Assembly: GCF_039655775.1 (NCBI RefSeq)
Contig: NZ_JBBYXJ010000001.1
Span: forward strand, 1,697,501-1,761,500
DNA length: 64,000 bases
Source of the DNA: Iodidimonas sp. SYSU 1G8
Lineage (GTDB): Bacteria; Pseudomonadota; Alphaproteobacteria; SMXS01
Direction of reading: 5' to 3'
In this document: positions 34,990 to 42,467 of the stretch, piece after piece
How the letters are laid out: each line of letters begins with the position of its first letter
How positions within the stretch are numbered: position 1 is the stretch's first letter
The notes under the pieces: model-generated
The model's input: the letters and a program-made list of their open reading frames with translations, nothing else
The model's database searches: none
Told to the model about the DNA's origin: nothing
Program-made: the position numbers and the translations under genes

Positions 34990-35824
34990 TCTGCCGCTGT
35001 CGCCCGAGGCGCTGGACGACTTCATCACCCGCACCCTCGCCGAGGATGTGGGCACTGGCGACGTCACGGCCGAGGCGACCATTCCGGCCGATGCCCGCTT
35101 CCGGGCGCGCATCGCCGCGCGCGAGATTCTGGTGGTCGCGGGACTGCCCGTCGCCATCGCCATCGTCCGGCGGCTGGCGCCCGGCGCCGAGATCGAGGTG
35201 CTGGTCGGCGACGGCGAGACCGCCCGTCCCGGCGACACCGTGCTGCGCATGGACGGACCGGCCCGCGCCCTGCTGACCGCCGAGCGCTCGGCCCTCAACA
35301 TCCTGCAACATCTGTCGGGCGTCGCCACCCTGACGCGCACCTATGTGGATGCCATCGCCGGTACCGGGGCGCGGCTGCTCGATACCCGAAAGACCATTCC
35401 CGGCCTGCGCCTGCTGGAGAAATACGCGGTGAAGATGGGCGGCGGCACCAATCACCGCATGGGCCTCTATGACGCCGTGCTGATCAAGGACAACCACATC
35501 GCCGTCGCCGGCGGCGTCACCGCCGCCATCAGCGCCTGCCGCGCCCACACCGCGCTGAAGGTACAGGTGGAGTGCGACACGCTGGAACAGGCCCGCGAGG
35601 CCATCGCGGCGGGCGCCGACAGCCTGCTGCTGGACAACATGACCCTCGATCAGCTGCGCGAGGCCGTGGCATTCGCCACCGTGCCGCTGGAAGCGTCGGG
35701 CGGCGTGAACCTGCGGACCATCCGCGGTATCGCCGAAACCGGCGTCGATTACATTTCGGTCGGCCGCCTCACCCAGTCCGCGCCGGCCATCGATCTGGGC
35801 ATGGATTTCGAGTCGCTGGGCTGA
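34982..35824 (+). CDS. nadC: Nicotinate-nucleotide pyrophosphorylase (carboxylating)
   Basis: 280 residues. Conserved parts: [70 protein letters not shown] and [26 protein letters not shown]-like. It converts quinolinate and PRPP into nicotinate mononucleotide, CO2 and PPi. The start at 34982 lies inside nadA, giving an 8-base overlap and tight coupling. Confidence 0.95.
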   Translation: MPDLPLSPEALDDFITRTLAEDVGTGDVTAEATIPADARFRARIAAREILVVAGLPVAIAIVRRLAPGAEIEVLVGDGETARPGDTVLRMDGPARALLTAERSALNILQHLSGVATLTRTYVDAIAGTGARLLDTRKTIPGLRLLEKYAVKMGGGTNHRMGLYDAVLIKDNHIAVAGGVTAAISACRAHTALKVQVECDTLEQAREAIAAGADSLLLDNMTLDQLREAVAFATVPLEASGGVNLRTIRGIAETGVDYISVGRLTQSAPAIDLGMDFESLG

Positions 35825-35841
35825 ATTTGGCGGGCATGCCG

Positions 35842-36225
35842 ATGACGGATCTGGAGCGCAACAAGGCCACCGTCATCGCGTTCTATGAACTGATGTTCAA
35901 CGAGTGCCGTCCACGCGACGCGATCGAGCGCTATGCGGGCGACGACTACATCCAGCACAACCCGCACGTGGCCACCGGCAAGCAGGGCTTCATCGACTAT
36001 TTCGAGCGCATGGCGCGCGAGTGGCCAGGCAAGCGGGTCGAGATCAAACGGGCGCTCGCCGAAGGCGACTGCGTCGTGCTGCACTGCCTTCAACACTGGC
36101 CCGGCGATCATGACTACGCGGCCATCGACATCTTCCGCCTGGATGACCGGGGCAGGATCGTGGAGCACTGGGACGTGCTCCAGATCATTCCGGACCGGTC
36201 GGCCAACCCGAACGGCATGTTCTGA
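35842..36225 (+). CDS. SnoaL-like polyketide cyclase family protein
   Basis: 127 residues from the ATG at 35842 (an ATG at 35836 is possible but crowds the GGCGG site). [47 protein letters not shown] and [34 protein letters not shown] are the classic SnoaL (NTF2-like) pattern, with the HNP and final EHWDV. These proteins act as small isomerases, cyclases or scaffolds; no substrate can be given. It follows nadC by 17 bases and may be in the same operon. Confidence 0.82.
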   Translation: MTDLERNKATVIAFYELMFNECRPRDAIERYAGDDYIQHNPHVATGKQGFIDYFERMAREWPGKRVEIKRALAEGDCVVLHCLQHWPGDHDYAAIDIFRLDDRGRIVEHWDVLQIIPDRSANPNGMF

Positions 36226-36237
36226 CGGCGATGAGAC

Positions 36238-36918
36238 TTATTCCTCGTCGAAGCCGATGAAGGTCGCGGCCTCGTCCACGGGCTTGCGGAGCGAGACCAC
36301 CGCGTTGGCCGGGAAAGAGTCGTCCGGATAGCCCATGGCGATACAGGTCATGATCACCTGGTCTTCGGGAATGTTCGCATGCTCGCGCACCACCGGCGAC
36401 TGCATGATGCCTTGGCTGTTGATCACGCAGCCCAGGCCGCGCGACCAGGCGGCGTTGACGATGGCGTTGGCGACACCGCCGCAGTCGAAGGGGCCGTAGT
36501 CGCCGCCGAAGATGGAGCGGTCATAGGTGACGACGATGGACACGGGCGCGTCGAACTGGCGAAACCCGCGCAGCACCCAGTCCTGGCGCCCGTCCTTGTC
36601 GTCCCGCGCGATGCCCATGGCGCCGAACAGCTGCTTGGCGACTTCGATCTGCCTGTCGCGATGAATGCCCGCATAGGCGCCGTGCGACCGGAACTCGCGC
36701 GATTCGGGTACGCCCGCCAGAATCCGCTCGGTGTTCCCGGCCCGGATGCGGTTCAGCGGCTCGCCCGACACCACGTAGAAATTCCACGGCTGGGTATTGA
36801 ACGAGGACGGCGCCCGCATGGCCATTTCGATCACCTCGCGGACCAGCGCCTTGGGCACCGGCTTCGCCTGGTAGCCGCGAATGCTCCGGCGTCCCCGCAC
36901 GACATCATCGTATTCCAT
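36238..36918 (-). CDS. Nitroreductase-family flavoenzyme
   Basis: 226 residues from the ATG at 36918 (GGGGAG eight bases upstream; a GTG at 36927 is an alternative). GRRSIRGYQAKPVPKALVREVIEMAMRAPSSFNTQPWNFYVV is the FMN-binding and phosphate-binding opening. The C-terminal VINSQGIMQSPVVREHANIPEDQVIMTCIAMGYPDDSFPANAVVSLRKPVDE is typical. Such enzymes use NAD(P)H to reduce nitro groups or quinones. Convergent with the SnoaL gene; 247 bases separate its start from the FAD oxidoreductase, with no recognisable element. Confidence 0.85.
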   Translation of the reverse strand: MEYDDVVRGRRSIRGYQAKPVPKALVREVIEMAMRAPSSFNTQPWNFYVVSGEPLNRIRAGNTERILAGVPESREFRSHGAYAGIHRDRQIEVAKQLFGAMGIARDDKDGRQDWVLRGFRQFDAPVSIVVTYDRSIFGGDYGPFDCGGVANAIVNAAWSRGLGCVINSQGIMQSPVVREHANIPEDQVIMTCIAMGYPDDSFPANAVVSLRKPVDEAATFIGFDEE

Positions 36919-37165
36919 GACTGACACTCCCCGTTGTCCTGCGGCGCACCCGTGACAGGGCCGCCTCCGGGATCAGCATTTACGGGTGCTGGTAAACCGA
37001 GTCAACGCCTCGAACGCCTTACGTCCGTTACATATACGGGCTGGCCCACGGCGGCCCGCCGCATTACTCTGATTTCCGTCAGGCGTGAATGTGGCCTGGA
37101 AATGGGGAAGCCCGGAAACGGGCGGGTACGCTCTCACGAGCGCGAACGGTTGGGGAAGACAAGAT

Positions 37166-38548
37166 ATGGCAAGAGATTATGACGTCATCGTCGTCGGCTC
37201 GGGCGCTGCTGGTTTGGCCGCGGCCGTCGCGGCGTCGGATGCGGGCGCGTCCGTTCTGGTGGTGGAAAGCGAAAAGAAGGTCGGCGGCTCGTCGCGCCTG
37301 TCGGGCGGGCATTTCTATGCCGCCGGCACCTCGGTGCAAAGGGCGGCGGGCGTCAATGGCGATACCGCCGACGCCATGTTCGAGCATTACATGACCTTGG
37401 CCCAGTGGCTGGTGGATCCGGCGGTGGTGCGGCGCTACTGCGACCTGTCCGCCCCGACCCTGGAATGGATGCTCGGCTTGGGCGTGAAATATCCCAAGGA
37501 AGGGCTGTATGCCTCCGGCGTCGGCTCGGTGCCGCGCGGCCATCCGCCGGAAGGCGACGGCGAGGAGGTGATCAACGTGCTGGATGGCCATCGCAGCAAC
37601 AAGGGCATCGACGTGGTGCTGAACTCGCGCGTCACCGCGCTGGTGACCAATGACGAGGGCCGGGTCACGGGCGTGCGCATCGGCGACGACGAGGCGACCT
37701 GCGGCGCGGTCATCATGGCGACAGGCGGCTTCGGCAACAATCCGGAGATGATCCAGAAGTACCTGCCCCAGGCGGCGGCCGGCGGCGACTGGAACTGGTA
37801 CATCGGGGCTGATGGCGCACGCGGCGACGGCCTCACCCTCGGCCAGGCCGTCGGCGGCGTGATCGATGGCCATGACCGCGCCCTGATCCTCGCCACGCCG
37901 GGCTTCAGCCGCGACCTGGAAGTGGCGCTGCCGGGCTGGCTGGTGATGGTGAACAAGGACGGACGCCGCTTCTGCGACGAGACCGTCAACTACACCGTGA
38001 TGGCCGGGCTGCTGAACAAGCAGGGCGGCAGCGCCTATGCCATCTTCGACGAGGACTCGCGCGCCGCCGCCAAGCGCAGCCCGCAGTTCCAGGCCTACTG
38101 GGTCAACGACGTGCTGCAGCAGAAGGCCGAGGACGGCCGGATCTTCCGCGCCGACACGCTGGCCAAGCTGGCCGCCAAGGCCGGCATCGATCCGGAAGGG
38201 CTGGAAGGCATGGCCGAGCGCTACAACGCCGATGTGGACGCCGGCCAGGACACCGCTTTCTTCAAGAAGGCGAAAATGGCGCCGATCCGGAAAGGCCCGT
38301 TCTATGCCGTGGAAATCCGCCCCGCCATCCTGTGCTGGACCGGCACGGGCCTGCGCATCAACGCGGACACCTGCGTGATGAACAAGGCCGACAAACCCAT
38401 TCGCGGCCTCTATGCCGCCGGCGAGACGGTCGGCAACCTGCACGGCGACCGCTACATCGGCGGCGGCGGCTCCTACGGCCCATGCCTGGTGTTCGGCAAG
38501 CTGGCCGGCGAGAACGCGGCGAAATATGCCAAGGAACTGAACGAGTAG
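37166..38548 (+). CDS. FAD-dependent oxidoreductase (fumarate reductase/3-ketosteroid-dehydrogenase family)
   Basis: 460 residues from the ATG at 37166 (GGGGAAG seven bases upstream). The Rossmann FAD motif is VVGSGAAGLAAAVAA with ESEKKVGGSS after it, and the C-terminal GLYAAGETVGNLHGDRYIGGGGSYGPCLVFGKLAGENAAKYAKELNE is the second FAD site. The family also includes 3-ketosteroid Delta-1-dehydrogenase and flavocytochrome c. A degenerate copy of its 3' end is found 580 bases downstream. No heme motif is present. Confidence 0.87.
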   Translation: MARDYDVIVVGSGAAGLAAAVAASDAGASVLVVESEKKVGGSSRLSGGHFYAAGTSVQRAAGVNGDTADAMFEHYMTLAQWLVDPAVVRRYCDLSAPTLEWMLGLGVKYPKEGLYASGVGSVPRGHPPEGDGEEVINVLDGHRSNKGIDVVLNSRVTALVTNDEGRVTGVRIGDDEATCGAVIMATGGFGNNPEMIQKYLPQAAAGGDWNWYIGADGARGDGLTLGQAVGGVIDGHDRALILATPGFSRDLEVALPGWLVMVNKDGRRFCDETVNYTVMAGLLNKQGGSAYAIFDEDSRAAAKRSPQFQAYWVNDVLQQKAEDGRIFRADTLAKLAAKAGIDPEGLEGMAERYNADVDAGQDTAFFKKAKMAPIRKGPFYAVEIRPAILCWTGTGLRINADTCVMNKADKPIRGLYAAGETVGNLHGDRYIGGGGSYGPCLVFGKLAGENAAKYAKELNE

Positions 38549-38580
38549 GGAATACCTCTGATCGCGTGAGCGTCCCGCTC

Positions 38581-39054
38581 TTATGTGCGGGACGGAGCGC
38601 GGTCGAGCGGGTCCATGCCGGCCATGCCTTCGGGGCGGCCGGTGGTGCCGGCGGTCTTCAGGCGGCGTTCCTTGATCCGCCAGCCGTCCGCCGTCCTGAC
38701 CCAGCGGTCGTGATACTGCGCATAGAGCACGAAGTCGTCGCCGCCGTCGACCGGGCGGTGCCAGGCATGGAGGTAGCACTGGGAGCGCGCCGCGTCGGCG
38801 CCGTCGAACTCGATCTCGATATTGGTGATGTAGTGGTGGGTCGCGGCGTAGACCTGCACCAGCGGCGTGATCAAGGCCTCGATATTATCGCGCCCCTCGA
38901 TCCAGTGGCCGCCGCCAAACGAGAGGCGCCCGTCCTCGGTGAGGATCTGCACCTGCTTGTCGACCCGGTTGAGGTCGACCCATTTGGTGTACCAGTGGAG
39001 GCCGTCGGTGATCTCCTGGCGGTCCACGATCTGTCTGAGAATTTCATCATTCAT
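38581..39054 (-). CDS. SnoaL-like / NTF2-fold protein
   Basis: 157 residues from the ATG at 39054 (GGGAG nine bases upstream); the frame opens further upstream without a good site. NDEILRQIVDRQEITDGLHWYTKWVDLNRVDKQVQILTEDGRLSFGG and YLHAWHRP with YAQYHDRWVRTADGWRIKERRLKT are SnoaL_4-like. The function is unknown. It lies on the opposite strand between the FAD oxidoreductase and the remnant copy of that gene's end. Confidence 0.75.
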   Translation of the reverse strand: MNDEILRQIVDRQEITDGLHWYTKWVDLNRVDKQVQILTEDGRLSFGGGHWIEGRDNIEALITPLVQVYAATHHYITNIEIEFDGADAARSQCYLHAWHRPVDGGDDFVLYAQYHDRWVRTADGWRIKERRLKTAGTTGRPEGMAGMDPLDRAPSRT

Positions 39055-39130
39055 GCTGAAATGCTCCCACGCGCGCCCGGCGAAGTCGAGCATATTCGCG
39101 GGCGCCGGCCCTCCCGGATGACGGAACCTT

Positions 39131-39193
39131 GTTCGCTCTGGACAAGTTGGCCGGCGAGACGCGGCGAAGTATGCAAAGGAGCTGAACAAATAG
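39131..39193 (+). pseudogene. Remnant: duplicated 3' end of the FAD oxidoreductase gene
   Basis: About 60 bases match the end of the gene at 38548: the GGCCGGCGAGA block, then CGCGGCGAA(G/A)TATGC, AAGGA(G/A)CTGAAC and a final TAG. There is a one-base deletion relative to the intact copy (GAGA-CGCGG against GAGAACGCGG) and a four-residue change upstream, so it cannot encode the full tail in frame. The rest of a second oxidoreductase gene is absent. This is a scar of a duplication or recombination event, not an expressed gene. Confidence 0.8.
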
Positions 39194-39208
39194 AAAGAAG
39201 TGAGAGCC

Positions 39209-39862
39209 TTAGCCCACCGGTCGGCTCGCGGTGAACACCGCCAGCTGGTCAGCAAAGGCACGCCGGTAGGCGGGACGCGCTTCGCCCCGGGCGATATAGG
39301 CGCGCAGGGTCGGATAATCCTCAAGGATGTCCGATCCTTCCAGCCGGCGCAGCACGGTCACCATCAGCAGATCGGCGGCGCTGAACGCCCCGTCGAGCCA
39401 CTCGGCATCGGCCAGGCGCGCGGACAGCGGGTCCAGCCGTGCGCGCACCCGCGCATTGAGGCCAGGCAGGCGCTCGGCATACCAGGGCTTGTCGCCCTCC
39501 AAATACCAGGACTGTTCGCGCTCGACGATGGGCGGCTCCACCGTGTTGAGCGCCGCGAACATCCACGCGGTAGCGCGTGCCCGCGCATCGGCATCCTCGG
39601 GCAGCAGGCCCGGATGCCGCTGGGCGACATGGAGCACGATCGCGCCGGTTTCGAAAAGCACCAGATCGCCGTCCTCATAGGTCGGGATCTGTCCGAAAGG
39701 GTGCAGCGCCAGATGCGCCGCCTCCTTCATCGCCGCGAACGACACCAGGCGGACATGATAGGCCTGCCCCACCTCCTCCAGCGCCCAGCGAACCCGCATG
39801 TCGCGCGCGAGCCCCCGTCCCTCGTCGGGTGAACTTTCGAAGGCGGTGAGGATGATGCTCAT
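39209..39862 (-). CDS. Glutathione S-transferase family protein
   Basis: 217 residues. The thioredoxin-like N-terminus shows RVRWALEEVGQAYHVRLVSFAAM, then HPFGQIPTYEDGDLVLFETGAIVLHVAQRHPG with the cis-Pro and the Glu-Thr/Ser glutathione-binding turn. The C-terminal helical domain includes EWLDGAFSAADLLMVTVLRRL. GSTs of this type conjugate or isomerise small electrophiles. It starts about 150 bases from the DUF2171 gene and stands near other oxidoreductases. Confidence 0.88.
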   Translation of the reverse strand: MSIILTAFESSPDEGRGLARDMRVRWALEEVGQAYHVRLVSFAAMKEAAHLALHPFGQIPTYEDGDLVLFETGAIVLHVAQRHPGLLPEDADARARATAWMFAALNTVEPPIVEREQSWYLEGDKPWYAERLPGLNARVRARLDPLSARLADAEWLDGAFSAADLLMVTVLRRLEGSDILEDYPTLRAYIARGEARPAYRRAFADQLAVFTASRPVG

Positions 39863-40016
39863 GCGACGTCTCCGTTGGGTGCTCGATGCGCTGCGAAATC
39901 AGGCTTGAGAGTAAATCGAACGAAGGCCGTTGCCATCATCTCCCAAGCGCCCCTCACGGCACCGATCCGCCGCTGGAGCGTTGTTTTTCAGAACCCAATC
40001 ATCGCAGGAGCCAGTC

Positions 40017-40283
40017 ATGTCCGATCTCAGCCGCGTCACGGCCCATATGGAAATCATCGGCGCCGATGGCGTCCACATCGGCACGGTGGACAAGGTAGAA
40101 GGCAATCGCATCAGGATGACGAAGGCCGACAGTGGCTCGCACAGCGACCATCATCACTACATCTCCGGCGCGCTCGTGGCCGAGGTTGAGGGCAATCAGG
40201 TCAGGCTGTCCGCCTCAGGCGACGCAGCGGCCCTGCTGGAAGAGGAAGAAGGCGGCGAGGCGTTGGCGGACAAGCGTCCCTGA
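40017..40283 (+). CDS. DUF2171 protein
   Basis: 88 residues from the ATG at 40017 with CAGGAG upstream. SDLSRVTAHMEIIGADGVHIGTVDKVEGNRIRMTKADSG, a His-rich HSDHHHYIS and VAEVEGNQVRLSASGDAA match DUF2171 end to end. The family is a small beta-barrel related to PRC-barrel-like domains; the role is unknown. The histidines could bind a metal, but this is only a possibility. Confidence 0.85.
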   Translation: MSDLSRVTAHMEIIGADGVHIGTVDKVEGNRIRMTKADSGSHSDHHHYISGALVAEVEGNQVRLSASGDAAALLEEEEGGEALADKRP

Positions 40284-40284
40284 C

Positions 40285-40310
40285 AAAAAAGGGCTCCGAA
40301 GGCCCCTTCG
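40285..40310 (-). terminator. Imperfect hairpin with T tract (minus), related to the one at 41524
   Basis: GGGCT/GGCCC with a five-base loop (one G-T pair), next to six A on the plus strand (six T for the minus strand). It resembles 41524-41548 in sequence. It could end the DUF1275 transcript. Confidence 0.4.
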
Positions 40311-40356
40311 CAACCGGTGAGTAGACCACTTGGAAGTCGTCCAATATCATGGGGAT

Positions 40357-40710
40357 ATGGCGACACCCAATCTCATTTATCGAAGACTCTACATAGGCTG
40401 GTTGATAATTATCGCCGCAATGTTTTTAGCCATCGGATGGTCTGCAGCGACCGGTTCGCATTCCTTCATGAAGGTCACTTTTGCAGTGGCCGTCCTATAC
40501 TCAGGCGCTTTTGCTTTCTACGAGCTGGCTTCCGGAGCTGCACGCTGTGCTTCGTGCGACAGCAAACTGCTTAACAGCTATGGTTTCGGCCACAGCTTCC
40601 TTCGACCTTAGGAATTCTGGATTCCTAAAACTTGCCGACATTGTGGCCATCCGCTGAAGTCGCAACCACGACAAGATGACGGCGACGCTGAGCCGCCTTC
40701 AACGCAATAG
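40357..40710 (+). pseudogene. Membrane protein with C-terminal zinc ribbon, interrupted by an in-frame TAG
   Basis: A first part (40357-40611, 84 residues) has two membrane helices (about 12-30 and 39-60) and half a zinc ribbon, CASC, then stops at TAG 40609-40611. The same frame continues for 32 codons to a second TAG at 40708-40710 and supplies the missing half, TCRHCG. The two Cys pairs make a complete CxxC...CxxC ribbon only if the stop is absent. Base composition is lower in GC than its neighbours, suggesting a different origin. It may be a recent nonsense pseudogene or a sequence error; a truncated 84-residue product is possible. The start at 40357 or 40330 is uncertain. Confidence 0.65.
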
Positions 40711-40724
40711 AGCCAGGAGGAGCA

Positions 40725-41303
40725 CTAGACATCGCACGCCTTGCGCGGACGTGCCGGCCCCATCAGGTAGGCAATCCCCGCCAGTATCACCAGCGCAACC
40801 GAAGCGGCCCATAGCCCTTGCAGACCGAGATGAGGGTAGGTCGCCGCCCCCACGACCGCGCCCATGACAAGCCCGAACCAGAGCAGCAGGTGGGAGAGCC
40901 ATGCCCACCGCGCCTCGCCAAAGAAGCTCGCCAGGAGGCGCTGGGCGAATTTCACCAGCGCGCCGGTCATGTAGGTGAGGCCGATGCGCACGTCGCCCTC
41001 GTCCTCGAACACCGCGTTCTCCGCGCCCATCGACCCGGCCGCCAGAACCACGGCGACCCAGTCATGGCCCATCGCGGCCAGGCCGCCGGCTGCCGCGAGC
41101 AGGGCCGCGACGAACAGCAACACCGCGCCGCGACGGCGCTGCTGCGCCAACCTGCCGACCAGCGACCCGCCCATGGCGCCCAGCACGAAGGCGGCGATCA
41201 GGCTCGCCACAAGCGCGATGAACGGCGCGGCCTCGGCAAAGCCCACGGCCAGACGCGTCGTGTTGCCGCTCATGAAGGAAAGAAAGAACCCGCCCGTCGC
41301 CAT
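40725..41303 (-). CDS. DUF1275 (YoaK-like) membrane protein without a standard start codon
   Basis: The open frame from the first ATG at 41303 gives 192 residues with six or seven membrane helices, but the family N-terminus lies upstream of it. Reading the same frame beyond 41303 gives TRYDKRTQALAILLSGVAGYVDATGF, the usual DUF1275 opening, with no ATG, GTG or TTG back to a TGA at about 41460. So translation may begin at a rare codon, or the start has been lost or shifted. Conserved GGFFLSFMSGNTTRLAVG is intact. The function of the family is unknown. Confidence 0.7.
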   Translation of the reverse strand: MATGGFFLSFMSGNTTRLAVGFAEAAPFIALVASLIAAFVLGAMGGSLVGRLAQQRRRGAVLLFVAALLAAAGGLAAMGHDWVAVVLAAGSMGAENAVFEDEGDVRIGLTYMTGALVKFAQRLLASFFGEARWAWLSHLLLWFGLVMGAVVGAATYPHLGLQGLWAASVALVILAGIAYLMGPARPRKACDV

Positions 41304-41523
41304 GAATCCGGTCGCGTCGACATAACCGGCGACGCCGGACAGCAGGATCGCGAGGGCCTGGGTGCGCTTGTCGTATCGGGTCGCGTCAAAAAGGATAGCC
41401 GAAGGCCCGGGCGGTAGCGACAGCGATATTACTGCGTCGAAAGGACGAAAACCGTTGCCTCAACCGGACATGAAACGCGCGGTCAGTTGCATCGATTGTT
41501 CACCGGCATTCGCACAGGTCCGC

Positions 41524-41548
41524 AAAAAAGGGGCCCGAAGGCCCCTTT
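41524..41548 (-). terminator. Rho-independent terminator of the enoyl-CoA hydratase gene
   Basis: A 9-bp stem (41527-41535 with 41540-41548) with a loop reading TTCG on the minus strand (UUCG tetraloop), followed there by six T in total. It lies 12 bases after the gene's stop. Confidence 0.85.
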
Positions 41549-41559
41549 CGCAACGGCTC

Positions 41560-42432
41560 TCAGCCGAAGCGGGGTTCGTCCCACCAGGGGAACCAGCCGG
41601 GCATGTCTTCGGACACTTTCAGCTTGTAGTCCGCCGGGCGCTTTTCCAGGAACGAGGTGACGCCTTCGGCGGCGTCGGCCATCTTGCCCAGGGTGGCGAT
41701 GCCGCGGCTGTCGATGTTGTGGGCTTCCATGGGGTGCGACGCGCCCAGCATGCGCCACATCATCTGGCGCATCAGCGCCACGGAGACGGCGGAAGTGTTC
41801 TCGGCGATCTCACGGCCGATCTCGCGGGCGCGCGGGATCAGGTCCTCGGGCGCCAGGATTTCCGACACCAGGCCGCCATCGAGCGCTTCCTGCGCCGGGA
41901 AGACGCGGCCCGAATAGCACCATTTGGTCGCCTGCTGGATGCCGACGAGGCGCGGCAGGAACCAGCTGGAGCACGCTTCCATCACCAGGCCGCGGCGGCC
42001 GAACACGAAACCATAGCGCGCCTCGGTCGAGGCGAGGCGGATGTCCATGGGCAGCTGCATGGTGACACCGACGCCCACCGCCGGGCCGTTGCAGGCGGCG
42101 ATGACCGGCTTCAGGCACTCGAAGATCTGCAGGGTCACGCGGCCACCGCCGTCGCGCCACAGGCCGCCGGGGCCGACCTTGTCGATGCTGGGGCGCTTGT
42201 CGGTGTCGAAGGTGGAGCCGCCCGCGCCCAGGTCGGCGCCGGCGCAGAAGCCGCGGCCTTCGCCGGTGACGATGACCGCGCGGACCTCGTCCTCGTCATT
42301 CACCTTCTTGAACACCTCGACCATTTCCGACTGCATGTCGAAGTTGAAGGCGTTCAGCCGTTCCGGGCGGTTCAGCGTGATGGTGAGGATGCGATCCTTC
42401 ACCTCGGTCTTGAGCGACTTGTAGGTGGTCAT
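41560..42432 (-). CDS. Enoyl-CoA hydratase/isomerase family protein
   Basis: 290 residues. LTITLNRPERLNAFNFDMQSEMVEVFKKV opens the crotonase fold; RAVIVTGEGRGFCAGADLG forms the CoA and oxyanion-hole region, and KPVIAACNGPAVGVGVTMQLPMDIRLAS the second oxyanion strand. RYGFVFGRRGLVMEACSSWFLPRLVG is the region with the active Glu, and the alternative catalytic residue is open (Glu in LVMEACSS). The protein acts on enoyl-CoA or a related CoA ester in fatty-acid or aromatic-acid breakdown. It has its own terminator. Confidence 0.9.
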   Translation of the reverse strand: MTTYKSLKTEVKDRILTITLNRPERLNAFNFDMQSEMVEVFKKVNDEDEVRAVIVTGEGRGFCAGADLGAGGSTFDTDKRPSIDKVGPGGLWRDGGGRVTLQIFECLKPVIAACNGPAVGVGVTMQLPMDIRLASTEARYGFVFGRRGLVMEACSSWFLPRLVGIQQATKWCYSGRVFPAQEALDGGLVSEILAPEDLIPRAREIGREIAENTSAVSVALMRQMMWRMLGASHPMEAHNIDSRGIATLGKMADAAEGVTSFLEKRPADYKLKVSEDMPGWFPWWDEPRFG

Positions 42433-42467
42433 GCCATCTGTCCCCTGATTCGTTTACGCGTGAATTT

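Noticed and set aside
37166-38548. FAD oxidoreductase as the missing NadB
   Set aside because: Shares the flavin fold only; the body and active-site order differ from aspartate oxidase, and it is not in the nadA-nadC operon.
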